Below, piece by piece: positions 1 to 6,215 of a DNA stretch of 6,312 nucleotides. The notes below the pieces were generated by a model. It had not been told where the DNA came from. It did no database searches and saw nothing but the letters and a program-made list of their open reading frames with translations. The position numbers and the translations under genes were made by a program. The first letter of the stretch is position 1; every line of letters begins with the position of its first letter. Source of the stretch: an uncultured Erysipelotrichaceae bacterium (GTDB lineage Bacteria > Bacillota_I > Bacilli_A > Erysipelotrichales > Erysipelotrichaceae). Where the stretch lies: contig CADBLN010000143.1 of the NCBI GenBank assembly GCA_902795525.1, forward strand, positions 1 to 6,312. The letters run 5' to 3'.

Positions 1-1
1 A

Positions 2-475
2 TTTGAAAGAACACCTAACATAGCAGATAAACTATATAACTTATATGAAACAAATGATAATGATGTCTTTGTGATTATCTCTAATTCCGGGATTAATGGT
101 GTGGTAATTGATTTAGCTATTTATGCTAAACAAACAGGTCATAAAATCATTGTTGTGACAAGTTGGCAACACACTTCCGCAGAAGATTCACGCCATCCAA
201 GTGGCAAAAAACTGTATGAATTTGGTGATGTTGTAATTGATAACTGTGGTCCTAGAGGTGACGCAATGCTTGAAACGGGAAGGTTGGAAAAAGTTTGTTC
301 TGTTTCCAGTATTCTAGGAGTAATCATTGGACAAAGTATATGTGCAAGAACTGCAGAAATCTTAGTTGAAAAAGGTGAGGAAGTTCCTGTTTATCAAGAT
401 GAGACAGTTACTAACTATCAACAGATAAATGCTGAATATGCCAAAAAATATGAAGGGAGGATCAACAAGGCATGA
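2..475 (+). CDS. SIS-domain sugar isomerase-like protein, 5' truncated by window edge
   Basis: This is the C-terminal 157 residues of a SIS (sugar isomerase) fold protein. The open frame runs in from the left edge without a stop, so the GTG at 71 is an internal valine, not a start. The sugar-phosphate-binding loop ISNSG lies at visible residues 26-30, and the family signature SRHPSGKKLYE follows. Alignment by eye with the complete paralogue immediately downstream puts the same loops about 87 residues further in, so roughly 85-90 N-terminal residues are missing. Both proteins resemble the UPF0309 group of about 240-residue SIS proteins, for which no firm reaction is established; binding of a phosphorylated sugar is the family expectation. 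The stop TGA overlaps the next ATG (ATGA), so the two genes are translationally coupled. Confidence is high for the fold and low for substrate. Confidence 0.9.
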   Translation, partial: FERTPNIADKLYNLYETNDNDVFVIISNSGINGVVIDLAIYAKQTGHKIIVVTSWQHTSAEDSRHPSGKKLYEFGDVVIDNCGPRGDAMLETGRLEKVCSVSSILGVIIGQSICARTAEILVEKGEEVPVYQDETVTNYQQINAEYAKKYEGRINKA

Positions 476-1200
476 ATACTGAATTTGAATATATAAATAC
501 TATTACAAAGATTCTTGAAGAGGTTTATGAGACTAATAAGGAAAATATTAAAGTACTAGCCGAGAAATTTGCTGAAAACATAATGGAAGATAGAATAATC
601 CATACTTTTGGTACCGGTCATTCGCATATGATTGGTATTGAGCTGTTCGCAAGAGCTGGAGGCTTAGGAAATGTTGATGCCATGTTAGACCCAGATGTTT
701 TAACTAGCAATGGTGCTGTAAGAAGCGGAGCATTGGAAAAATTACCAGGTGTAAGTGATATCGTTGCGGACAACTATGTATTAAATGCTGGTGATATCAT
801 GATTGTTATCTCTAATAGTGGCAGAAACTCAATGCCTATTGAAATGGCAATGAGGGCTAAAAAAGATGGATTGTTTGTTGTTGCTGTTTCTTCTTTAAAG
901 CAATCTCAACAAATGACTTCGCGTCATCCAAGTGGTAAAAAACTATATGAAATAGCAGATATTACATTAGATAACTGTGCTCCAAGTGGGGATGGTTGTT
1001 TGAATATTGATGGCTATGTAACAGGAGCGGTAAGTTCAATTGCTTCAATGTATCTGTTAAACACAATTACTTCTGAAGCTATTAAGATTTGTACTTCAAA
1101 AGGCTTTAAACCTTATATTTATCAATCGCAAAACGTTGATGGATTTAATAATGATGACATCTACAATCATTACAAGGGAAGAGTAAAACATTTATATTAA
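472..1200 (+). CDS. SIS-domain (UPF0309-like) putative phosphosugar-binding protein
   Basis: A complete 242-residue single-SIS-domain protein, the usual length of the UPF0309 / 'sugar isomerase domain-containing' group. An N-terminal helix (about 1-40) precedes the phosphate loop FGTGHSH (46-52). ISNSG (113-117) is the canonical SIS sugar-phosphate loop. TSRHPSGKKLYE (149-160) and DNCAPSGD (167-174) are shared nearly word for word with the upstream truncated paralogue. There is no signal peptide or membrane helix, so it should be cytoplasmic. The start is supported by AGGGAGG at 454-460, 11 nt before the ATG, and by the 4-nt overlap with the preceding gene. SIS proteins isomerise, deaminate or sense sugar phosphates; which of these applies is not visible. 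Two homologous SIS subunits in tandem could form a heteromer or handle two related substrates (inference). Confidence 0.93.
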   Translation: MNTEFEYINTITKILEEVYETNKENIKVLAEKFAENIMEDRIIHTFGTGHSHMIGIELFARAGGLGNVDAMLDPDVLTSNGAVRSGALEKLPGVSDIVADNYVLNAGDIMIVISNSGRNSMPIEMAMRAKKDGLFVVAVSSLKQSQQMTSRHPSGKKLYEIADITLDNCAPSGDGCLNIDGYVTGAVSSIASMYLLNTITSEAIKICTSKGFKPYIYQSQNVDGFNNDDIYNHYKGRVKHLY

Positions 1201-2189
1201 TGCATTTACATCAAGTTTATTGTTCAAGTGTTCCAGACTTCATCATCGAATTGGCTCAAACTAAAGAGATGCAGCGCTTGAAGGGGATAGGGATGGATTG
1301 TGGCTGTGACTACACCTCTTTTCCTCAATATGCTGGTATTAAACCAGCAAATCGATATGATCATAGCATAGGTGTAGCGCTCATAGTTTGGAACTATACA
1401 CATGATATTAAACAAACAATAGCGGGATTGTTTCACGATATAGCAACTCCCGCTTTTGCGCATGTTATTGATTTTTTAAATGGAGATCATATTCGGCAGG
1501 AGTCTACTGAAACAGCCACGACAAAAATAATTAAGAACTCTGCAGAAATTGGCAGAATTTTGAAAAAATATGAAATTAATGTTGAGGATGTTGTGGATTA
1601 TCATAAATATCCAATAGCAGATAATGATTTACCTCAGTTATCAGCTGATAGGTTAGAGTATACTTTGAATAACTTATTGAGGTTTGCGGATTGTGATTTA
1701 GATGATATATCAAGATACTACAATGACATAGTTGTTGGCTGTAATGAATATGGTATTGAAGAGTTGATGTTTAAAACAGCTGATATTTGTCAGGATTTTA
1801 TGGTCAAGTGCTTGCCGGTTTTCATCATGTATAGTTGTGATTCTAACCGCTTTGCGATGGAAACTTGGGCGCAGCTTTTAAGGAAAGCCATCGCACTAAA
1901 CGTCATTGAATTAAAAGACTTGGATCAAAGCGAAAAGACCATCATAGAGAAGCTTTTGAAAAATGAAGAAACAAATATGGAATATAACTATTTAACAAAT
2001 GTTTCGCAAATAATGGTTTCTAAGGAACAAAAAGTTGGAGAGCATTGGTATAAAGTTGATGCCAAGAAACGCTACGTTAATCCTTATGTTCAAAATATTG
2101 GCAGAGCATATGATTTATTTTCAAAGGTCAGAAAAGAAATTGATGATTATTTGAATTGTTCCTATGATTATTGGATAAGCGCAAAATAG
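1200..2189 (+). CDS. HD-domain phosphohydrolase
   Basis: A 329-residue cytoplasmic protein of the HD superfamily (metal-dependent phosphohydrolases), closest by eye to the COG1078/dNTPase-like branch. The pattern runs in order: QRLKGIG (25-31), RYDHSIGV (52-59) with metal ligand H55, LFHDIATPAFAH (77-88) with the H79-D80 pair, and SADRLEY (148-154) with D150. The full H...HD...D metal set is therefore present and the enzyme should be active. The usual HDIGHGPFSH segment is altered to HDIATPAFAH. The C-terminal half (about 160-329) is helical with no recognised domain. The ATG overlaps the previous stop by 1 nt (TAATG). The only Shine-Dalgarno-like stretch (AAGGGAAGAG, 1174-1183) lies 16 nt away, so initiation probably depends on coupling to the SIS gene. 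Its substrate is unknown; a phosphorylated sugar or nucleotide produced in the same pathway is a guess from context. Confidence 0.88.
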   Translation: MHLHQVYCSSVPDFIIELAQTKEMQRLKGIGMDCGCDYTSFPQYAGIKPANRYDHSIGVALIVWNYTHDIKQTIAGLFHDIATPAFAHVIDFLNGDHIRQESTETATTKIIKNSAEIGRILKKYEINVEDVVDYHKYPIADNDLPQLSADRLEYTLNNLLRFADCDLDDISRYYNDIVVGCNEYGIEELMFKTADICQDFMVKCLPVFIMYSCDSNRFAMETWAQLLRKAIALNVIELKDLDQSEKTIIEKLLKNEETNMEYNYLTNVSQIMVSKEQKVGEHWYKVDAKKRYVNPYVQNIGRAYDLFSKVRKEIDDYLNCSYDYWISAK

Positions 2190-2210
2190 AGTCCTCAGAT
2201 GAGGACTTTT
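2190..2210. terminator. Short bidirectional hairpin terminator between convergent operons
   Basis: AGTCCTC (2190-2196) and GAGGACT (2201-2207) form a perfect 7-bp stem with a 4-nt AGAT loop. On the plus strand a run of T follows (2207-2210); on the minus strand the stem is followed by CTATTTT. It begins immediately after the TAG of the HD gene, and its right flank contains the TAA of the ceramidase-like gene (2209-2211), so one hairpin serves both converging operons. The stem and the T runs are short, so termination may be partial. Confidence 0.7.
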
Positions 2211-3363
2211 AATGACTAAATGTATAAATTGCATTTGCGATTTTTTCTTTTGTTTCCTTTGTCAGTGTATCTGTAAATGTTTCATAGGTTAAAAGCTTTT
2301 TATCGATAGGGGTTACATATGGGGAGTAACCATTTGTGTAACATACTAACAAAGCTTTGTTTAAATCTACATAATCTATATATCCACTGAATAATTCATT
2401 AGGAGCAAACACAAGGCTTACAGGACCTAGGGAAACTTTGCTAATGATGGATTTTTTTTGCAGTCTTTCGGGATTATCCTGAAGCCGCTGTCTCATGATT
2501 TTTCCATAGCCGATTGTTTCAAGTTCTCTTTCAGTCGCATAATCAGGGATTTCACCAAAATCTATTTCATTAAATTCATGGTGACATTCAATGACTTCTT
2601 CTTCAAAACTTAAAGACAATGGATGATAGTCATTATTCTCTTGTTGCTCAATTCTATCAACTAGCTTATCACCAAGCTTTATAACTGAATCATATGTTTG
2701 ATCCTCTCTTGTGAAACGAGTAGAGATATCACCACTAGCTCCTTGAAGGTAAGTAAAGAATTGTCCTGAATGTTTCTTTTTGAGCTGGTTAATCACATAG
2801 CCAGGATATTCACTGGAAAAGAAATCGGTGTCGGCACCAGACATAATAGTTGGATGACAGTTATGATAAATAATTGTAGCGATTACTTCTTGGCCCACTT
2901 TCAGAGCAATGGTCCCTAATACTACATTTGCCTTATGATGAGAAATGCGGCTTGTTCCAACAATTCCGTCAGCATCACAATAAGAATAAGAAACTTCAAT
3001 CAGTTCAGTTTCATTAAGCTTTGTCTCTTTGATACCATTAGTGATTTGTTCAAACAATTGTTTTCTATAATTTTCATCACTGGAGTCGCCTGCAAAATGA
3101 GTGTGGGTACAAGATAACAGTAGTTTTAATGGTTTATCAAAATAATCTTTGACATAATCTTCTACTTCCTTTTGAAAAGGGTACTTAATTCCCAATGAAT
3201 CGCAAGAGATGTGTATGAAGATGTTATGATTGTCATCTAAAATTAATATCCTAGCATGTAAATCATCATGAACTTTTTCTATTGGGTTTACTTGTTGAAT
3301 AAAACCTGCTTGTTTTACTGCTTTCTGGGGATTTATTTTGATTTCATTAAAACCATAACGCAT
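2209..3363 (-). CDS. Neutral/alkaline ceramidase N-terminal-domain-like amidase, short cytoplasmic form
   Basis: A 384-residue protein matching the amidase domain of neutral/alkaline non-lysosomal ceramidases, which are zinc enzymes that hydrolyse an amide bond. Family landmarks appear in order: D55 in SCDSLG; CTHTHFAGD (85-93) with H87/H89 as likely zinc ligands; YHNCHP (166-171) with H170 as a likely ligand; SSEYPGY (183-189); and YLQGASGDIS (205-214), where GDIS resembles the ceramidase hexapeptide GDVSPN whose serine is the nucleophile, making S214 the candidate. Full ceramidases are about 650-750 residues and secreted. This one lacks a signal peptide and the extra C-terminal domain, so it probably acts inside the cell on a small soluble amide rather than on membrane ceramide (inference). 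The start is supported by AAGGAGGA 9 nt upstream and a 1-nt TAATG overlap with the preceding membrane-protein gene. Confidence is good for the family, low for substrate. Confidence 0.85.
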   Translation of the reverse strand: MRYGFNEIKINPQKAVKQAGFIQQVNPIEKVHDDLHARILILDDNHNIFIHISCDSLGIKYPFQKEVEDYVKDYFDKPLKLLLSCTHTHFAGDSSDENYRKQLFEQITNGIKETKLNETELIEVSYSYCDADGIVGTSRISHHKANVVLGTIALKVGQEVIATIIYHNCHPTIMSGADTDFFSSEYPGYVINQLKKKHSGQFFTYLQGASGDISTRFTREDQTYDSVIKLGDKLVDRIEQQENNDYHPLSLSFEEEVIECHHEFNEIDFGEIPDYATERELETIGYGKIMRQRLQDNPERLQKKSIISKVSLGPVSLVFAPNELFSGYIDYVDLNKALLVCYTNGYSPYVTPIDKKLLTYETFTDTLTKETKEKIANAIYTFSH

Positions 3364-3971
3364 TATTTACGTTCCTCCTTAATTGATTGTTTAAATGTTT
3401 TCAAGACAATACCATTGTTATAATAGGCATTCAAATAATTGATATTTAAGTTTTTGTTGTTTTCGTACTTATCAACAATCTCTTTTAAGTCTGGATACAT
3501 TGATATCATCGCATTTGGAACAACAAAGATTTTCTCAGGTTGTTTTGGATCATATGTCACGTATACAAAACCTTGAGGAATGCTGGTTTGAGAAGGAACA
3601 AGTTTTTCGATAAAACTTGTTTTTATTAAATTCATGTCATTATCATATAAATCAATATCTAATTGCCACAAAACATTTTTTTGCAAGCGGGCATTTCTAA
3701 TGATTCTGTTGAAACCACCATTGGTAATCCTAGCTAGTGCAATTTGTTTGTTCATGACCATTTTTTCGATAATCCTTTTGTCAGCATTAGCTTCATACCA
3801 AGTGAAGAACCAAGAAACAAACATCATTATAAAAATCAGAGAAAAAAAAACCATTTCTTTATGGTTGATCCATGCTTCACGGTTAAAATAAAGAATTACG
3901 CCAGTTACAGCAAGCAAAAAAATGATTAAGAAAAGTAAAAAAGTGTTTCTTTTATATAGTCTTAATTGCAT
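3363..3971 (-). CDS. Two-helix membrane protein of unknown function with cytoplasmic C-terminal domain
   Basis: A 202-residue protein. A short basic N-terminus (RLYKR) leads into two hydrophobic helices, about residues 10-29 and 40-59, forming a hairpin. The positive-inside rule puts both ends in the cytoplasm. Residues 60-202 look like a soluble, beta-rich domain that ends its core with GFVYVTYDPKQPEKIFVV (134-151). That V-YDP-xP-EK pattern recalls the DUF3592-type membrane proteins, but the match is by eye and weak. ATG at 3971 is preferred over the in-frame GTG at 3989 because GGTGAT stands just before it with 5 nt from GGTG to the ATG, and the mapped -10 element would put the transcript start near 3987, inside a gene starting at 3989. 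It is the first gene of the minus-strand operon and overlaps the ceramidase-like gene by 1 nt, so the two probably function together. No function is assigned. Confidence 0.8.
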   Translation of the reverse strand: MQLRLYKRNTFLLFLIIFLLAVTGVILYFNREAWINHKEMVFFSLIFIMMFVSWFFTWYEANADKRIIEKMVMNKQIALARITNGGFNRIIRNARLQKNVLWQLDIDLYDNDMNLIKTSFIEKLVPSQTSIPQGFVYVTYDPKQPEKIFVVPNAMISMYPDLKEIVDKYENNKNLNINYLNAYYNNGIVLKTFKQSIKEERK

Positions 3972-3974
3972 AAA

Positions 3975-3980
3975 ATCACC
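3975..3980 (-). promoter_or_regulatory. Ribosome binding site that decides the start at 3971
   Basis: On the minus strand GGTGAT (3980 to 3975) precedes the ATG at 3971-3969 with TTT between. It is the only Shine-Dalgarno-like sequence near the 5' end of this gene and argues for the internal ATG over the upstream GTG at 3989. Confidence 0.55.
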
Positions 3981-3993
3981 CATTTCCACAACA

Positions 3994-4002
3994 ATTATAA
4001 CA
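3994..4002 (-). promoter_or_regulatory. Extended -10 promoter for the membrane protein/ceramidase-like operon
   Basis: Reading the minus strand, TGTTATAAT (4002 to 3994) is a perfect TGn-extended -10 element. No good -35 hexamer lies 15-18 nt upstream (GTAACC or similar), so the extended -10 must carry recognition or an activator must help. The expected transcript start is near 3987, giving a leader of only about 16 nt before the ATG at 3971. Confidence 0.6.
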
Positions 4003-4009
4003 TTAAATG

Positions 4010-4023
4010 TGAAAGCGGTTACT
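4010..4023 (+). promoter_or_regulatory. Candidate cre site (CcpA catabolite-control operator)
   Basis: TGAAAGCGGTTACT matches the Bacillota cre consensus TGWAANCGNTNWCA at every defined position but the last (T for A). It covers about -23 to -36 of the minus-strand promoter, just upstream of its -10, where bound CcpA would be expected to repress the ceramidase-like operon. Relative to the predicted PTS start (about 4108) it lies around -85 to -98, too far for simple blocking; activation or looping is possible. A weak second core, GCGGTTA, lies at 4061-4067. Confidence 0.65.
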
Positions 4024-4033
4024 AGTGCCTTAT

Positions 4034-4055
4034 AAAATTTGTGAAAATTTTGTGA
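4034..4055 (+). repeat. A/T-rich tandem repeat in the divergent control region
   Basis: AAAATTTGTGA (4034-4044) is followed directly by AAAATTTTGTGA (4044-4055, sharing one A). The period is 10-11 bp, one helical turn, so any protein contacts would fall on the same face. It sits between the cre site and the PTS promoter and may be a regulator-binding or intrinsically bent segment; no specific binder is recognised. Confidence 0.4.
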
Positions 4056-4074
4056 TTTTGGCGGTTAAAAAGTG

Positions 4075-4101
4075 TTGCAATTATACAAATTGTGCTATAA
4101 T
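4075..4101 (+). promoter_or_regulatory. Promoter of the PTS operon (extended -10)
   Basis: TATAAT at 4096-4101 is a perfect -10, preceded by TGC (4093-4095), giving the extended form TGnTATAAT. A -35 candidate TTGCAA (4075-4080) matches TTGACA at 4 of 6 positions with a short 15-nt spacer, so the extended -10 probably dominates. The start of transcription is expected near 4108, right beside AAGGAGGTG (4109-4117), leaving a leader of about 20 nt with no room for a riboswitch or attenuator. Confidence 0.72.
4078..4092. promoter_or_regulatory. Inverted repeat inside the PTS promoter spacer, operator-like
   Basis: CAATT (4078-4082) and AATTG (4088-4092) are perfect inverted copies separated by ATACA, filling the space between the -35 and -10 elements. 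A dimeric repressor bound here would block RNA polymerase. The half-site sequence CAATTATA also occurs at 3992-3999, over the divergent -10 element. No regulator gene lies in the window, so the partner is unknown. Confidence 0.4.
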
Positions 4102-4128
4102 CGGAATTAAGGAGGTGTTCATAAATTT

Positions 4129-4866
4129 ATGAGCAATGCAATGTTAGGTATAATTTTAGGCTTATGGTCAGGTATATCAATGGTCTTAAGCTTAACAGGT
4201 ATTGGAATTAGAACTGCATTAGTATGTGGTTTCGTTGCTGGTATTTGTGTCGGCGATCCATTACTTGGAATCAACGTTGGGGCAACTTGTTTGCTAATGA
4301 GTATTGGTTACTATACTTATGGCGGAGCAACAACCCCTGACTATGTAACAGGCTCAATGTTTGGTACAGTTGTAGCTTCAAGAACAGGAGATATCAATGC
4401 TGGTTTGTTAGTAGCTGTTTCACTAGCTCTATTAATGACTCAAATGGATATCTTAGGACGTTCTTCAACTACAGTTTTCCAACACTTAGCTGAAGGTGCT
4501 TTAGCACAAAACAATATTAAGAAGTTCGAATTCTGGACTATCATGGGTACAGTTCCTTGGATTTTATCAAGAGCTATCCCTGTATTCTTCGGAATGGTTT
4601 TGATTGACAATGTCACAAAACTAACAGACTTCGCAAATAGTGTTCAATGGGTTTCTAGAGGTCTATCAGTAGTTGGTAAGTGTTTACCTGCAGTAGGTTT
4701 CGCACTTCTATTAACTTACATGGACTTAAAGAGATTCTGGCCATTCCTAATTTTAGGTTTCGTTCTATACGCTTACATGGGTGTTGGAACAATCGGCTTA
4801 GCACTAGTTGGTGCAGCTGCTGGCGCACTATTCACAGGTACTGGTAGAGAAGGAGGAGCTCAATAA
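4129..4866 (+). CDS. PTS mannose/sorbose/N-acetylgalactosamine-class EIIC permease
   Basis: A 245-residue integral membrane component of the EII-Sor (mannose-class) phosphotransferase system, which together with IID forms the sugar channel. It is mostly hydrophobic helices. The family signature GDPLLGINVGATCLLMSIG (42-60) is followed by YYTYGGATTPDYVTG (61-75), containing the conserved GGA..PD loop. Length is near the lower end of the usual 250-270 residues, with a short hydrophilic tail (GTGREGGAQ). AAGGAGGTG (4109-4117) stands 11 nt before the ATG, slightly long; a second in-frame ATG (residue 5) is possible. It is the first gene of the IIC-IID-IIB operon and its TAA overlaps the IID ATG by 1 nt. 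Substrate cannot be fixed from IIC; an amino-sugar type is suggested by the linked IIB. Confidence 0.93.
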   Translation: MSNAMLGIILGLWSGISMVLSLTGIGIRTALVCGFVAGICVGDPLLGINVGATCLLMSIGYYTYGGATTPDYVTGSMFGTVVASRTGDINAGLLVAVSLALLMTQMDILGRSSTTVFQHLAEGALAQNNIKKFEFWTIMGTVPWILSRAIPVFFGMVLIDNVTKLTDFANSVQWVSRGLSVVGKCLPAVGFALLLTYMDLKRFWPFLILGFVLYAYMGVGTIGLALVGAAAGALFTGTGREGGAQ

Positions 4867-5723
4867 TGGCACAAACAAATGTTAAATTAAGCGAAAGAGC
4901 TAAGAATTCTGCAATTACTAGACACAATTGCACATTACAATGGTGCTGGAACTATGAAAAAATGCAAGCTGCTGGTTATGGTTATGCAATGGTTCCTGCA
5001 ATTAAGGAATTGTATGATACTGAAGAAGCACAATGTCGTGAATTAGAAAGACATATGCAATTCTATAACACTCACCCAGGTGCTTCAGCATTAATTTTCG
5101 GTGCTGACTTAGCACTAGAAGAAGACTACCAAACTGAGGTTGGTGACAACTTAAAAGTTGCGTTGATGGGTCCTTTAGCTGGTATTGGTGATACAATTCA
5201 AGCTGTATTAGTTACTCCACCATTCTCAATTATGGCTGCTTCATTGGCAGTTCAAGCTGTTAATGAAAACAACTTAGGTACAGGTTTATTATCAATTTTA
5301 GTAAACGTTTTACCATTAATCGTATTATTCGTAGTCCGTTGGCCATTGGCTAAATACGGTTACAAACAAGGTGTTAACGTTATTTCAGACGTTAGTGGCG
5401 CTGGAACTTTAGATAAGTTACAAACAGCTGCTTCAATCCTTGGTGTAGTTGTTATGGGTGGTTTCGTTCCATCAATGTTAGCTGGTATTAATGCTCCTAT
5501 TAAATTAGGTAAAGACTTGATGAGCGAAGATGGTCAAACAGTTGTTCAAGCTGCTAAGACTTTGAAGGAAGCATTAGATGCAATCTTCCCATTCATTATC
5601 CCAATCGTTTTAACTTATTTCTGTTACTACTTAATCAAGGAAAAGAAAGTTACTCCATTAAGAGTTATCTTAATCGTATTAGTAATTACATTCCTATTAG
5701 GTGTTGCAAAAGTATTAGGTTAG
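4866..5723 (+). CDS. PTS mannose/sorbose/N-acetylgalactosamine-class EIID component
   Basis: A 285-residue IID subunit, found only in the mannose class of PTS, where it pairs with IIC in the membrane. The N-terminal cytoplasmic part carries WNYEKMQAAGYGYAMVP (28-44). FYNTHP (66-71) and the glycine-rich MGPLAGIGD (101-109) are the two hallmark motifs. A long hydrophilic-to-hydrophobic C-terminal half ends in two membrane segments (about 241-258 and 268-284). Length is normal for the family. AGGAGG (4851-4856) lies 9 nt before the ATG, and TAATG overlaps the IIC stop, so the subunits are made in concert. All nine phenylalanine codons are TTC, unlike the left half of the window, which suggests selection for high expression. 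Confidence 0.95.
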   Translation: MAQTNVKLSERAKNSAITRHNCTLQWCWNYEKMQAAGYGYAMVPAIKELYDTEEAQCRELERHMQFYNTHPGASALIFGADLALEEDYQTEVGDNLKVALMGPLAGIGDTIQAVLVTPPFSIMAASLAVQAVNENNLGTGLLSILVNVLPLIVLFVVRWPLAKYGYKQGVNVISDVSGAGTLDKLQTAASILGVVVMGGFVPSMLAGINAPIKLGKDLMSEDGQTVVQAAKTLKEALDAIFPFIIPIVLTYFCYYLIKEKKVTPLRVILIVLVITFLLGVAKVLG

Positions 5724-5728
5724 TCTAA

Positions 5729-6214
5729 ATGATTACTCATTTAAGAATTGATAACCGTTTAATCCATGGACAGGTAGCAGTTACTTGGAAGAATCATATT
5801 GGAGCTGACAAGATTATCGTTACTAATGATAAAGTTGCAGCTGACCCTATTCAGCAAATGGCTTTGCCACTAGCTGCAAGAGAGAGCACTGTACTAGTTG
5901 TAAGTGTTGCTGATTGTATCCAATATGCAAAGGATCATCCAGAAGAAACTATGTTTGTAATTGCTAAGTTCCCAGCTGATGCACTAGAGATTTTAAAATC
6001 TGGTGTTGAAGTAAAGGATGTAAACGTTGGTAATGCAGCTCCTATTGCTGGTACAGATTATGTAATGGTTGACAAATCAATCGCTGTTACCAAAGAAGAT
6101 GCTGCAATCTATCGTCAAATTGCTGAGATGAGAGGAGGCAAATTAATAAGCCACTTGACTCCAGCAAATGAACCTAACGATTTCTTAAAAATGCTGAACG
6201 ATTCAGGATTGTAG
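5729..6214 (+). CDS. PTS mannose/sorbose/N-acetylgalactosamine-class EIIB component
   Basis: A 161-residue cytoplasmic IIB subunit that accepts phosphate from IIA on a histidine and passes it to the incoming sugar. The active-site motif LRIDNRLIHGQVAVTW (5-20) places the phosphorylated histidine at H13, followed by the family GADKIIV strand and VKDVNVGNAAP (95-105). The RIDNRL-HGQV-VTW and KDVNVGN strings resemble E. coli AgaB as I remember it, which favours a GalNAc/galactosamine-type substrate over mannose or fructose; this is suggestive only. Length is typical of the family. It starts 5 nt after the IID stop with a weak AGGT (5717-5720) as ribosome binding site, so coupling to IID is likely. 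No IIA domain is fused to it. Confidence 0.94.
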   Translation: MITHLRIDNRLIHGQVAVTWKNHIGADKIIVTNDKVAADPIQQMALPLAARESTVLVVSVADCIQYAKDHPEETMFVIAKFPADALEILKSGVEVKDVNVGNAAPIAGTDYVMVDKSIAVTKEDAAIYRQIAEMRGGKLISHLTPANEPNDFLKMLNDSGL

Positions 6215-6215
6215 G

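Noticed and set aside
71..73. GTG at 71 as the start of the first SIS gene
   Set aside because: The frame is open back to position 2, and the residues before it fit the SIS fold just ahead of the ISNSG loop; no ribosome binding site precedes the GTG.
1224..1463. Minus-strand 79-codon frame within the HD gene
   Set aside because: It is antisense to the conserved HD motifs and has no support of its own.
3634..3929. Plus-strand open frames of 85 and 61 codons opposite the membrane-protein gene
   Set aside because: They are antisense to a convincing two-helix membrane protein, lack ribosome binding sites and show no family features.
4056..4069. Second cre site around GCGGTTA at 4061
   Set aside because: Four defined positions of the consensus are wrong; kept only as a weak core in the notes on the good site.
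4060..4080. Possible sigma-54 promoter (GG...TTGC) upstream of the PTS genes, as often found for LevR/ManR-controlled mannose PTS
   Set aside because: The GG and GC dinucleotides are separated by 12 or 15 bases rather than the required 10, and a good extended -10 lies just downstream.
4102..4128. Riboswitch or antiterminator leader before the PTS genes
   Set aside because: The predicted leader is only about 20 nt and consists of the ribosome binding site and spacer.
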